Part shown: one piece after another, positions 1 through 11,068 of the stretch
Numbering within the stretch: the first letter of the stretch is position 1
Layout of the letters: each line of letters starts with the position of its first letter
Assembly: GCA_028554755.1 (NCBI GenBank)
Contig: JAPTOF010000003.1
Coordinates: 1,716,501-1,780,500, forward strand
Reading direction: 5' to 3'
DNA from: Cordia subcordata
Taxonomy: Eukaryota > Streptophyta > Magnoliopsida > Boraginales > Cordiaceae
DNA: 64,000 nt
Notes under the pieces: model-generated
What the model saw: the letters and a program-made list of their open reading frames with translations, nothing else
Database searches by the model: none
Told to the model about the DNA's origin: nothing
Position numbers and translations under genes: made by a program

Positions 1-1243
1 TCTTACATCAAAAATACCGTATTCAAGTTCACCATATAAGTTTTTAATTAATCAATCGATTTTAAGACGAAATTTCGTGAATTTTTAATGTGGTAACGGT
101 AATAGAGTTAAAAAAACATTTTATCTCAATGAATTTTGATGCTGTATCTAGGTTGAGTATCTTTTCAAGTAACCACATTTTTCGTACACTAGTATTTTAC
201 TCCATCCTCCCAGGAGGGGGAGTGGTTGCTTGTAAGATTGCCATTTCAAGACACTGTTTCAACAAATCAGTAAGCCCAAAAACGACAGTTGTCCAGTCAC
301 CAGTGCAAATGAGGTGCATCACTTGTTAAAAACTCTAATCTGCTATTCTGAAAAAGACAAAGCAAAGACTTTTCAGAACTTTAACAATCTCCAGTTAACA
401 AACTAAAACATGACACGTTCTAGAATTGGGAAGACTTTTTTGGGTGATAATTAAAAGCGGTACTAGCAATGTTTGACATAACCAATCTGCTACCTTTCTT
501 CATTGGGCAATCTCGTGTGGAGAAGTTTATGCTCCAAGCGATACTGAACTCTCCAATTACAACATGTCAACGGGCTTAAAATAACTACATTTGTTTCGTG
601 TGCGAAATTATTTGCAGCATGCAAATCCTGATTGGCGAGTATGATTGACAAATTATTGGATTTTGTCCATCTCAACAAGTAAAGGAATGCAGCAACGTCA
701 ATCATGAACTGCAGCGTTATTTGCCAGTTTAAAATCAGATAAAGAGAGTCAATAAAGACATTAAATTTCCTGTCCTAACCTGCTAAATAATGAGTAAATA
801 TTTCCAAACTCGAAGAAAATTATGAATCTAGATATGATTAGAAGCTGACTTGGTGGTCTAGATCAAGTTAATCATTCCTAGCAGTGATGGTATTTTTCTT
901 GCTGGAAACCTATAAATGCTATACGATCCGCGAGTTGATGCCTTTGGAGTGTGATACCCTACGCTGCTGTTCAAGACTTCCAAATGGATCAAGTCAATTA
1001 CATAAGCCGAATCCTAAGTTTTACCTGACGTCACAACAGAATCATTTTGCATTATGACAAAAGGATACAGTTAGTATCGTATCAGCCAATAACCTTGCAA
1101 ATTGACCTGCTAAAACATGGAAAAAGAATAGCTAGGCATGTCTACTTTCTTGATATTTTGAATTTTGTGAAGTATCTTTCTTTTCCACAGGTAAAAGTCA
1201 ATTGTTTGAGTGGTAATGCAAAAACTATTTGGGAGTTGTATTA
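1..1243. other. Left edge, no gene recognised
   Basis: Short open frames on both strands (for example 490-705 on the minus strand) show no recognisable domain, consistent codon use or credible splice chain. A perfect TGACGTCA palindrome (CRE/ASF-1-type bZIP site) lies at 1026-1033, but there is no gene beside it to make it meaningful. The stretch could be a UTR, an intron or intergenic DNA of a gene lying to the left. Confidence 0.4.
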
Positions 1244-1470
1244 GAGGTGTGTTTGGATTGATTTTTTTTAAGAAAAAAATATTTTTTTTCTAAAAAAGTT
1301 ACATTAAATTTGTAATAACTATTTAATTTAGCTTTAAAAAAAGTTAAAACTTTGAAAAAAGTTCAAATACAGCTGTTTTTAAAAGTCAGAAATTTCAACT
1401 TCTAAAAAAAAACTATTTTTCAAAAGTTGTTACAAAAAGTGCTTTTAAAAAAAGTCAATTCAAACGAGCC
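1244..1470. mobile_element. Tourist/Harbinger-like MITE (copy A)
   Basis: A 227-bp AT-rich element starting GAGGTGTGTTTGGATTG and ending TCAATTCAAACGAGCCT, which are inverted repeats of each other. It is flanked by TTA on the left and a degenerate TTG on the right. The interior, with runs of A and T around CAAATACAGCTG, matches the other copies of the family in this window. It is non-coding. Confidence 0.65.
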
Positions 1471-1628
1471 TTGAGTCTAACTCGTGTACATAGAAAGTTC
1501 AATGTGCTCAACTTTTGAATAAACAAAATGAAAATCGAATTTGCAGCTCTTACTTAATAAGCTTTAAGTAGTCCACTTTAAGCAAAACCATCAAGTTTCA
1601 ACAAGAGGCACCTGAGTGGTCATTAGTA

Positions 1629-2852
1629 GGGGTGTTCACTCATTGGAGATCCCCAATATTTTTTCCAAACTTTTGAAGTTTGGGAAAATTAGATATGGCG
1701 AATGGTTAATTGGAGAAAAAAAGATTGGATATGGGAAATTTCTCGAGAAAAAAAGTTGGAGATTGGATAAAATTTTAAATTTTAGATATTATCCAATTTA
1801 TCCAAAATTAAGTAGACCAACTTTTTAAAAGGCCAAATATATACACTACACATGTTTCACCCACTACAAACACTACACATGTTACACACATTTCACACGC
1901 TACACGCACTAAACAAATTTAACCCGCTACACACATTAAACGCACCGGGCCCTAGCCCCCGGGTCCCCGACACCCCGGCCCCCAACGCTAGGGGCGGCAG
2001 TTGGGTGCTGGTTGCCAGGGCCCAGGGAGCCGAGGGTCAGATCCCGGGTGCCGGGGGGCCTCTATGGACATGGACGTCGGGGCCGGGGCCGGGACCCGAG
2101 GGCTCGAGCTGCATCCTGGGTATTGGGCCAAATTTCGGGGCCCCGGGCCAGGGGCCAAGAGCAAGGCCTCGGGGCACTGAGGGAGGGACTCGGGGGCCTG
2201 GGTTGCATCCCTAGTCCAGAGGGGCCTCGCAAGGCCCCGGGGGTCTGGGGCTAAGAGTAGGGTCCCGAGCGCAGAGGGTTGGGACCACGAGGGCCTAGTT
2301 GAATCCTTTGTCCCGAGGGCCTACGCACCGCCCTCGGTGTCCCAGGGCGCTGGAGGCTCACGCACTAGGCGGGGACCCGGAGATCCGGGCTGGGTCTCGA
2401 GGCGTCGAGGGCTAGGAGTAGGGTCCCGGGGTGCCGAGTCTGGGACCCGGGGGTCCAGAGTGGGGCTCATGGCTGGGGGCCAAAAGTAGGGTCCTACGGG
2501 GCCGCGTTCGAGACCCGACGGCCTAGGTCAGATCTCAAGGCACCAGAGCATGGATTTTTAGTGTGATAACTGAACCATGAAAATTTTTTTCTAGAGAAAA
2601 TATAAATAATTTATTTTTCACGAGTGTGTGTTTAGTGTGTGCATTTTTAATGTGCATTTACTTTTAACGTATTTTCTTAAATTGGATATCTCCATTCTCC
2701 AAGGGGTTTTGTTCAATTTTCTCATTATCCAAATTGTATTCCCCATTGAGGAATTGTACAAAAATTGGTGAAAATTTTTTTCTTCAAAATTCTTTTTAGG
2801 AAATAGTAATACTCCATTTTAGATTGGATAATCTCCAATGAACACTCGTAAT
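1629..2852. mobile_element. Non-autonomous hAT-like element with GC-rich core
   Basis: The left end GGGGTGTTCACTCATTGG matches, inverted, the right end around CCAATGAACACTC, and GGGGTGTTCA is typical of plant hAT termini. An 8-bp CATTAGTA lies directly outside both ends (1621-1628 and 2853-2860), as expected for a hAT target duplication; five extra bases (GTAAT) sit between the right repeat and the duplication. Behind the termini are long imperfect inverted arms of the ATTGGAGAT / ATTATCCAAT type. No transposase is encoded. The interior is the GC-rich block described separately. Confidence 0.6.
1945..2555. repeat. GC-rich degenerate minisatellite-like block
   Basis: About 600 bp of very GC-rich sequence built from degenerate units such as GGGTCCCGGGG, GGGCCTGGG and GGACCCGAGGG, in a window otherwise strongly AT-rich. 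Just to the left (1850-1945) is a short-period ACTACACA-like array. Open frames through the block (for example 1852-2214, plus strand) are Gly/Pro-rich by composition and are not convincing genes. Confidence 0.7.
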
Positions 2853-2995
2853 CATTAGTAAAGCTTTGCCTGTGGAGATACTCGTTCAACATTGATGTCT
2901 CTGTGAAAAAACAAAAATGCAAGGTAGTTAGATAAGTTTGGTTTCTTCTAACTTGATACTTGTGATGGACTACTAGCCTGCCAATGGCAGATTTA

Positions 2996-3221
2996 GGGCC
3001 CATTTGGATTGGTTTTTTTCAAAAGTATTTTTTAAATAATTTTTAAAAAATAATTTTTTTGAGAAGCTGAAAATTCTGATTTCTAAAAAAAATGTGTATT
3101 TGAGCTTTTTCCAAAATTTCAACTTTTTTCGAAACTAAATCAAATAGTTATTGCAAATTTAATATAATTTTTTCAGAAAAAAATATTTTTCTTAAAAAAA
3201 AAAACTAATGCAAACAGGCCC
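2996..3221. mobile_element. Tourist/Harbinger-like MITE (copy B)
   Basis: A 226-bp element with ends GGGCCCATTTGGATTGG and CTAATGCAAACAGGCCC, flanked on both sides by TTA (2993-2995 and 3222-3224). This is the target-site pattern of the PIF/Harbinger (Tourist) superfamily. It is non-coding and lies about 50 bp left of MULE-1. Confidence 0.75.
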
Positions 3222-3263
3222 TTACACATTTAATCTAATTAATCATCAGAAAGAGTTTAAGCT

Positions 3264-3272
3264 CGTGGCAAC
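3264..3272. repeat. 9-bp target-site duplication of MULE-1 (left)
   Basis: CGTGGCAAC precedes the left terminal repeat and recurs exactly at 10521-10529 after the right one. A 9-bp duplication is the Mutator hallmark. Confidence 0.85.
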
Positions 3273-3351
3273 GAAAAATTTTTATTTTTACCCTTTTTTT
3301 TAAAATTGTTGCAAAAATACCCTTGTTTTAAAATGGATTTCAAAAATACCC
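3273..3351 (+). repeat. Left terminal inverted repeat of MULE-1
   Basis: Begins GAAAAATTTTTATTTTTACC; 17 of the first 20 bases match the inverted right end at 10501-10520. Two AAAAATACCC blocks occur in both arms at the same spacing. The start also resembles the MULE-2 terminus GGAAAATTTTTATTTTTAAC. Confidence 0.8.
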
Positions 3352-3361
3352 TTTTCTTTTG

Positions 3362-3600
3362 GTAGATGACTTACCGTTCTTCCATCTGTCAGAGAATATA
3401 TCGAGAAGTGCCAGCGTGTCAGCAAGAACGGTAGGTGACATACCGTTATTAGGGAATAAACGGTAGGTCACCTATCGCTGTAATTTCCTAGGAACGGTAC
3501 GTGACTTACCGTTATTAGCTTTGATCGGTAAGTCACTTACCGTTCTTTGTGCCATTATTTCCCTTGATCGGTAACTCACATACTGTTTCTTTATGGTTTG
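3362..3600. repeat. Left subterminal palindrome array of MULE-1
   Basis: About six perfect or near-perfect copies of a palindrome, consensus CGGTARGTSACYTACCG. Examples are CGGTACGTGACTTACCG near 3494 and CGGTAAGTCACTTACCG near 3526. They lie between the terminal repeat and the TATA-like CTATTTAA (about 3605) upstream of the transposase start. Likely binding sites for an element protein; that is inference. Confidence 0.75.
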
Positions 3601-3785
3601 AACCCCTATTTAACCCCCGCTCTTCCATCCCTGAACGCCCTAACACCAAAGTACATAGTTTCTTATTCTCTTCCACACTCCGCCTAGTATCCTTGATTTT
3701 CGAATCGCCAAAAATCTTTCCAATTATTTTCCACACATACATTCTTGTGTACTATCCATATAATATTTTAGTCAGTAAGAAAAAT

Positions 3786-6350
3786 ATGAATACAATCTCT
3801 GTTCTTTTATATTATGGCGGAGAAAAAATTAATGGCCCGTACGGTATCGAATATAAAACTACTAGGCCTGTTCGTAAGGTCAAAATAACACATGAAACAT
3901 CATAAAATGAATTTGTTTATAGTGTCTATGAGAAGCTTAATTTGCGTTATGGCATCAACAGGGTGAAGCTATCACATCGTTTCCAATCGGGGGTCGTGCA
4001 GTTACAATATCCATATTTTAGCGAGGCGGCAATCAACAGCGATGATGATTTGATGGACGTGTTTCGAATAGCATGCAATGATAATAACATGAATAATGCT
4101 CATGTTATTGTCGAAGTAAAGGCAGACGACGTGTACATCCCGCAACGAAGCAGTGATTTCCAGTGTGGTTGCGCTGTTCCCGACTTGAATGCCGAACCAT
4201 CACATGACGCTGCTGGGAGTGACATAGCAGGGCCATCTCATATTGTGATGGTGGACTTGAACATGGACACATTTATGCCTGAACCTGACAAAGAAGATGA
4301 GGACATGGCCCTGAACGAGAACGACGCCTGGTACGATGATGATGACATCTTCAATGGTAACGAAAACACTGCAAACGTCAATGAGGAACATGAAGGGCCA
4401 TCAGTTGGTGCAGGGTCCACTGACGGGGCCATACCGATGCACACTGTACATGAAACTGCTCTACTTCATACCATTAGTCAAGAATATTATATGGATAGTT
4501 TGGAGGAGCACAAAATGCAAATATTTTGGGCTGAGAAGGAATTGGCCAAAGGAATGATTTTCTCGTCAAAGAAGGATGTGATTCGGGCGGTTCAGATGTA
4601 CTCGATAAAGGTACAACGTGAATACAAAGTGAAGAGGTCTGAACCAGATTTATGGGTTGTTTGTTGCGTAAATGCTTCCAACCTTAGAAATCCATGCAGG
4701 TGGAAGTTGCGGGCAATTCGGAAATCCACACATCGCCAGTTTGAAATAACGAAGTATTGGGGCGTGCATAATTGTTTCGGTGATAGACGAAGGGCCAACC
4801 ATAAAAATGTTACCGCAGTACTGGTCGGTTATACGATTATGCACGTCGTAAAACACAAGCCTGATTTCGATGTGGGTTTTGTATGAGCACACATTATGGA
4901 CACTTTTCACGTGAACATTTCATACGAAAAGGCATGGCGTGGCCAAAATAAGGCCATTGAAATGGTGTACGGCAATTGGGACGAGTCGTACCAGTTACTT
5001 CCGCGATTTTTTAGAGTTGTCAAGGCAACTAATCCGGGGACATTTGTAACATACAAGTTCTTCCAAGGGTCGACGCAAGGAACCAAAATTTTTGATTATG
5101 TGTTTTGGGCGTTTGCCCCATGCATTGCAGCGTGGAAGTATTGTCGTCCAGTGTTTTCCCTCGACGATACTCACTTGCGCGATCCATATAAGAGCCATCT
5201 ACTAATGGCATTGACAGCTGATGTGAACGGTCATATTTTACCGTTGGCATTTGTAGTTGTCGATGCAGAGACAACCGAAAATTGGTCATGGTTTCTTCAA
5301 CTTGTACGGATACATTTGCTGTATGATATGGATGAGATTTGTATAGTGTCTGATAGACATGCTGGAATTTTCTCTGCCGTGAATCGTATCTCATCTAATG
5401 GGCAATTGCAGGTGAAGCATCAGATGTGCTTGAGGCACCTCAAAAGTAATGTCATGAAACAGTTCCACAATCAGTATATAAAGGACTTATGTTGGACAGC
5501 TGGTAAGGAAAATCTAGTACGCAAACACGTAGAAGTGATGCAAAAAATTTTGGGAGTTGACCCAACACCAACCGGGGCTGGTAAACGTGCATACGACTAT
5601 CTCACCAACATAGACCGAGAGATGTAGACGCTGTGTGTCGATAGAGGTTCAAGGTAGGGTATGATGACTACAATCAACGTTGAGTGTTTCAATGGTGTCC
5701 TTGTTGGGGTGAGGAATTTGCCTATTACAGCGTTAGTGTCGCACACTTTCACGAAGTGTGCTGAATACTTCTACAACCGGTCTATACATGCGAGGCACTT
5801 GGCTGGACAACAATTTCTCCTGCCTGCTAGAGTCAGGGAATTGTTTGACAAATGGGAGGCAAAGTCACACCTTCATAACGTGTTTCATTTTCACTACGAA
5901 ACAGTGCAGCCGCGGTATGCGGTTGCGGAATCATTCTTGTGGATGTCCTGTACAAGTGGTCAGGTTTAATGAGAAGACATGTACCTGCGGTAAGTGGACA
6001 GCGTACCATTTGCCATGTTCACATGCACAGGCTGTTGCACGCTACTTGAATGTAGCGTTAATTAACATGTTTTCGGTTGAATATAAAGTTGAAGCATGCA
6101 CGAATACGTAAGCCATCCCATTTCAACCTTTGGGACATGTTGATTATTGGCCAGATGCACCTGCTTGGCAATTGCAGCCAATCCAGGTAGATTGCGTCAC
6201 AGGAACAGAGGACCCTCCGGGGGTAGCTGCATCCCTAATGAGATGGATCACTCGGACCAAGTTTATAGACGAAGGTGTTCAAATTGCAGTCAACCGAGTC
6301 ACAACGTGGCCAGCTGCCCTCAAAGTCAAACTAGGCCCACACAACAATAG
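3786..6350 (+). pseudogene. MURA-type MULE transposase, degraded
   Basis: The start MNTISVLLYYGG opens a PB1-like N-terminal region, followed by a MuDR-type DNA-binding region (4560-4880, with KVQREYKVKRSE and NPCRWKLRA). The MULE catalytic region includes FSLDDTHLRDPYKSHLL (about 5156-5206) and VSDRHAGI (about 5347). Then come a SWIM finger (CTCGKWTAYHLPCSH, about 5980-6025) and a CCHC knuckle (CSNCSQPSHNVASC, about 6274-6315). It is broken by in-frame stops at 3903, 4884, 5625, 5652 and 6109 and by frameshifts near 5900-5960 and 6230. Alignment by eye with the MULE-2 copy puts these stops at Tyr, Gln, Trp, Trp and Tyr positions, so the frame was once continuous. Members of the family cut and paste the element by binding its terminal repeats. 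Confidence 0.85.
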
Positions 6351-6629
6351 TTCTGATAATGTTTGCTAGAAATGTATTGTACTGTATTCACTACGTGTAA
6401 TTTTTAGAGTTTTGAATGGCTTTCAAGTTGAATGTGTTCCGGGATGTAATGTATGATGTAATGTAGGTGGATTACTTTAATGTTTGTTAAACTTTGTCGT
6501 ACACAAAATTATTGAACTTGAACTGAAATGCAATTCAAGTAAAACTAGTTTGTTAAATGATTGGTATTCATTTACATAGTGGAAAAGATAAATTACATAA
6601 ATTAAAAATTGAAAGAAAAAACAAACTAA

Positions 6630-9083
6630 TGCGTCCCACACGCCAGAGGATGTTCCTTCTTCGCGCGAGGGGGTTGGACTCGTTGCGACTGCGACGTAGA
6701 AGGGCGCTTCCCAGCTCGATGTGGCGGTACCTCCTCGGCCGGTGGCTGCTGCTCCTCACCCTGCGCATCACCCTATTCACCACCGCCCTGATCCTCACCC
6801 TCTACATCCTGTGATAGGGCAAGATAGTCTTCAACTACCAGTGGGAAAGTGGACGGGTCCGTCGATACCCTCGTCGGCATGGTCATCTGCGTCGCCTCGT
6901 ACACAAATGGCAATGACATGGGTGGACGCAGTAGGGCGGCTGGTGTGGATGTAAACGGATGGATACCCTGACAAGATGAGGTACACTGCATGTAAGATGA
7001 TCTACTCAGCCCCGGCTGGCCCCACTGTGTGGGCTGAGACCACTGTGTAGGATGTGGTGGAAATGACTGGTAGCCCTACTGGTAGGTTGGTGGGGGCTGT
7101 TGCGGTGGGGTGTGTGCCCATGGGTATACCGGTGGGGGCTACTGTGTAAATGTCTGCCCCGATTGCAAATAGTATGACGGGACGGCCTGGGGGGGCGTCT
7201 GGGTCCATGGGTATATCGGAGGCGGCTGGGACCAATGAGGTTGCATTGCTGGCTGGGTCGATGTATCGGGCAGGTCAAAATACGAGGGCGTCACCAAAAT
7301 ATCGTTGTGCCTAGTCTATTCCAGGGCTCGCTACATCTAGGACACGACATGATCCATCTACGGCCAGAAACGATCTTGTGCCGACGTTCCCTGGCTGTGC
7401 TACTGTGAGGCCTGCCGCATGTGATGGAATGCATTGCCCAATGCCGAAGCCTGCAAAACATAATTACGAAAAAGATATTTACTTCATATCATACATCTAT
7501 TGGGAAAAACGTTATGCAGTATGCCAATAACCAATATGGTCGACTTACCATAAAATGCTCGTCCTGTGCTGTCGCCATATATCCCACACGACGAGGCACC
7601 CATAACGGATGGCCAATCCGAATGATAGATCGGCGTCGGTACCACTGCATGTACTGCTGCAGGTGCACTGGATCTGGCCTATTCTCAACGACACCATTCA
7701 TTACAACGTACTACGCCTTGGCCCATCGCCCTTGCCACTGCTCCACGTCCAGGGGCTTCAACATCTCCTTCCCTTTCAAGTGTGCTTGAAGTGTGCCTGG
7801 GAGACGAACGGCTCAGGGGCGTTTGGGATCGGCTGGCGTATCCCAAACTGGCGTAGCACATGATCAGGTCGATGCCATTCAACCAATCCACCGTAGAGCA
7901 GGGGCACCTTCGTCATCCACCAGTCCAACCCCTCTGTACAGTAATCCGGCAGATACTGAAGGTTAGTACTACTTTGCTAGCATTGAAATAAATTTAACAT
8001 ACTACCTACATTTGCTATGAAAAACAAACCTGGTCGGGCTGAAGCTTGTCAATGACATTGCGATATAGTAGTAGGCCCCTGTTGGCCATGTTTACAAAAG
8101 ACTTCTCCATAAGGTCATTGCCCCCCGTGGCGCGTCTGGTAGGTTCCATCCGACCTCGTGCGGGTGCATTCTACTCTGGATGTCCTGGGGCCTGGACTCA
8201 ATAAGTGTGGGACGGAAACAGTCAAACCTGTCTCATATCCACCACTGCAAATAAGTGGACAGTTAAGTTAATACCATATAGAAATCATGTGATATTTACA
8301 AACAATGATTAAGTGACTTATGCGCAGTACCTGCAGCAGGGTGATGCCGCCACAGAGGTATGTCCTATCGGAATATACAAAGGCATCCATCCCTTTGTAC
8401 AAATGTGCTAGCGTAGCAGCACCCCAGTTCAATCCCTTCACGGCCTCAATGTTCGTGAGCAAAGTCAGCCAGTTCATGTTCCCCCAGCTGCCACTGGTAT
8501 TGGCGAAGAGATGAGAGACTATGTATCCGAACATCCATAGACAGGCACGTCGCTCTGCGGCTACACCCTCGACCTCATGCTGGTAAGTCATCTTATACAA
8601 TCGCTTCACCTCAGATGGCCTGATCTTTCTGGATTTCAACTCCATATGTTTATTTTCCATCGTAATGCCGCAAAGATCATAGAAAAGCGCAGCCTACTCA
8701 CCATAAACGCACCTCGTCGTGGATAAGTGCAGGATGGGGTTACTAGACACCGGCAGCCCCCATAAAACGGCCACATCCTGTAGTGTGATAGTGGCTTCTC
8801 CGACAGGCAAGTGGAAGGTGTGTGTCTCCGTCCGCCACCTCTCCACGACGGCTGTCAATAAGGCTTGGTCGAGTTCATGCCAACCTGCCTTATAACATCC
8901 ATAGAACCCCGCACACAACAACTCTTCTTGTACTAACGGGTGCTCCGGGGTCTGGAACAAGTACCCGTCGCCCCGCTGCGTGCGCAACTCCTTCGACGCA
9001 GTCTCCCCCGTCAAAATCTGCGTCCTATGCTGGGCGTAATGCACCAAAAGGGATGCATCCTGGGGTCTAAGGCGGACATCCAT
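6630..9083 (-). pseudogene. Plant mobile domain (PMD/MAIN-like) gene of MULE-1, partly decayed
   Basis: The first exon (8702-9083) starts MDVRLRPQDASLL just after a CGTAG acceptor and includes GEATITLQDVAVLWGLPV, a PMD (PF10536) signature. It ends at a good donor (ATG|GTGAGT). The next block (8268-8650) gives RRACLWMFGYIVSHLF and NIEAVKGLNWGAATLAHL, also PMD core. Further exons (about 8240-8040 and 7960-7490) contain stops, for example WWI*DRF near 8230. A Pro/Gln-rich tail (about 7280-6770) and a basic end follow. PMD proteins occur in plant MULEs and LTR elements and in host MAIN/MAIL genes. Convergence on the transposase and position inside the terminal repeats mark this as the element's own gene. 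A 5' UTR intron is likely. Confidence 0.75.
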
Positions 9084-9374
9084 GATACTATCCTACGATC
9101 AAACTGTTAATATGCGTAACTAATTTTTTATAATAATTTTCTAGCAAATAAACCATATTCTTGTTCCTAGACAGTTGTACAATTTTGCTAATAAGTTACA
9201 AACATTTATATTAATCTTCTAATCAAATAATTTCCTAGTACATTTTAAGAAAATCCTAAGGAAATTCCTTAGGAATTATTTTTGAATAAATTAAATTAAT
9301 TTTCTATTGAATTATATTACGTTTCTAACTAACTAAACACAGTTTTCGTTCCTAATAAACGACACCATATTCCT

Positions 9375-9780
9375 AATAACTTTTTCTAAAAGCAATTTCT
9401 AAAATCTTTCTAAATTTTCATAACTTTTTATAAAATCTTTCTAAATACAATAAATCTTGGCTCTATGAAATTTCTAAAATTCATAACTTCTTCGAAAATC
9501 TTTCTAAATTTTCATAACTATAAATCTCGACTCTATGAAATTTCTAAAATTAAAACCTTTTTCTAAAATCTTTCTAAATTTTCATAACTTTTTTATAAAA
9601 TCTTTCTAAATTTTCTAAATCTCGGCTCTATGAAATTTCTAAAATTCATAACTTCTTCCAAAATCTTTCTAAATTTTCTAAATACTATAAATCTCTATTT
9701 ATGAGATTTCTAAAATTCGGAATCAACTTCTAAAATCTTTCTACATTTTTTAAATATTATAAATCTCTACCAAATGAAAA
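9375..9780. repeat. AT-rich tandem repeats inside MULE-1
   Basis: At least four imperfect units of roughly 80-90 bp, each containing AAAATCTTTCTAAATTTT and CTCTATGAAATTTCTAAAA. They lie upstream of the PMD coding start, probably in its 5' UTR intron. Confidence 0.7.
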
Positions 9781-10189
9781 GGTCATACATTACAAAATTA
9801 CGATAAATATCCTATTCATATGCATGTAAAAAAAAATATACATATGCATGTAAAATAAACACACACACCCGCATATATGCAACTAAAATAAACACATATA
9901 TATAACACACATAATAATACATATCAAGATTGTAGACGTTTTAATATCACATGTACATATACTATATACATACATACATGCTATATACATTACATATATA
10001 CATACATATGATGCATTTTAACAACATGTATATACATATAAAATTCAATATATAACAAATAAATAGGCGAGAATGTAGAAAATTTACAAGTAAAGGCACT
10101 TTCCTACGTGTGGAACAAACTTTTTTGTAAAAAAAAAAGGACCAGAATATATTTTTTTCGCACAATATCAAAGCTGGGAAGGGTGAGGG

Positions 10190-10200
10190 GGTATTTATAG
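10190..10200 (-). promoter_or_regulatory. Putative TATA box of the MULE-1 PMD gene
   Basis: On the minus strand GGCTATAAATACCCC lies directly inside the right palindrome array and upstream of the PMD gene. The arrangement matches the TATA box at the PMD end of MULE-2. Confidence 0.5.
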
Positions 10201-10204
10201 CCAA

Positions 10205-10430
10205 AATAAATGGTAAGTCACCTACTGTTCGGTAGGTAACTTACCGAAAATCATAATGGCCCAACGGTTTTTTTTTTAATTTTAACGCATCCCGATAAAA
10301 CAACACACGGTAAATCACCTACCGTTTCTGTGCTTATTTCGGTAGGTGACTTACTGAAAGTATTTAAATTCTCAACGGCTTTTTTAAAATTTTTTTATTC
10401 TCAAAATTAATGGAAACAGTATAGATGACT
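10205..10430. repeat. Right subterminal palindrome array of MULE-1
   Basis: Copies of the same palindrome as at the left end: GGTAAGTCACCTACTG, CGGTAGGTAACTTACCG, CGGTAAATCACCTACCG and CGGTAGGTGACTTACTG. The array is immediately upstream of the putative PMD TATA box. Confidence 0.75.
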
Positions 10431-10439
10431 TACTGAAGA

Positions 10440-10520
10440 GGGTATTTTTACAAACGATTTTAAAATTAGGGTATTTTTACAATAATTTTTTTTAAAAAAA
10501 GGTAAAATTAAGAATTTTCC
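10440..10520 (-). repeat. Right terminal inverted repeat of MULE-1
   Basis: Read on the minus strand it starts GGAAAATTCTTAATTTTACC and aligns with the left repeat over about 80 bp with small indels. Confidence 0.8.
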
Positions 10521-10529
10521 CGTGGCAAC
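10521..10529. repeat. 9-bp target-site duplication of MULE-1 (right)
   Basis: CGTGGCAAC, identical to 3264-3272. Confidence 0.85.
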
Positions 10530-10967
10530 AGGCACGAGGCCCCCAAATCGTTACAGCGACATCCCTTACAGAAGTACCATTAGATATATAGGATGTTACA
10601 GTACTTAATCGTAATACTACGAAAAGAGCATAAGTACTTCCAAACAGGATTTTCACCTGACAAAATTCAGGAGTATCCATCAAATCAGGTTGGTACCGGC
10701 CTGGTGAGTGACAAAAGACAGAGAGCCTACAAGATTAAAAGAATTCGGTCTTTAAACGTAATATAGTCCCCAAAATTCTGTAGAAGGAGACACCTGTCCT
10801 ACTAGTGATACTTAAAATAAGTCATATATTGTCAGTATTGAAATATTCTGGCTTGTTTACCTTTTTCTTCCTTTTCAAGAAAATGCTGTAGATTGATAGT
10901 ATATAATTACCTTTTTTTATTTTAGTCTCCTACTAACACACACCGCGCAACTTCAACTAGACGTCCC

Positions 10968-10974
10968 TTTAAAT
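10968..10974 (+). promoter_or_regulatory. Possible TATA box of the LAF1-like MYB gene
   Basis: TTTAAAT lies about 95 bp upstream of the start codon, followed by a CT-rich leader (CACTCTCTCTATCAGG). This is a plausible core promoter, judged by position only. Confidence 0.35.
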
Positions 10975-11068
10975 CCCAGATCATTTTAGTGCAAGCCACT
11001 CTCTCTATCAGGACTCTTGAGTCTTCAGTCGCTTTCTTTTCCTCGAACTCACAATACCTGAGGCACTT

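Larger units (their letters stand above)
3273..10520. mobile_element. MULE-1: Mutator-like element with MURA and plant mobile domain genes
   Basis: A 7248-bp element bounded by terminal inverted repeats of about 80 bp (3273-3351 and 10440-10520) and a perfect 9-bp duplication CGTGGCAAC. It contains a decayed MURA-type transposase on the plus strand (3786-6350) and a PMD gene on the minus strand (6630-9083), transcribed towards each other. Palindromic GGTARGTSACYTACC arrays lie inside each terminal repeat, followed inward by TATA-like sequences. The same layout, inverted, is found in MULE-2 at 49234-57277. The broken reading frames suggest it is no longer autonomous. The intact target duplication argues that it moved as one unit. 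Confidence 0.85.

Noticed and set aside
490..705. 71-codon open frame on the minus strand near the left edge
   Set aside because: No recognised domain, no splice partners and ordinary AT-rich surroundings.
1852..2254. Overlapping Gly/Pro-rich open frames in the GC-rich block
   Set aside because: They are produced by base composition and repeats inside a non-autonomous element; both frames look alike in composition and no domain is present.
6557..7278. Arg/Pro-rich open frames on both strands
   Set aside because: They are shadows of the Pro/Gln-rich PMD tail read in other frames.
6630..9083. PMD gene as a host MAIN/MAIL-type gene
   Set aside because: It lies inside terminal repeats with a 9-bp duplication, converges on a transposase, and is interrupted by stops; a near-parallel copy exists in MULE-2.
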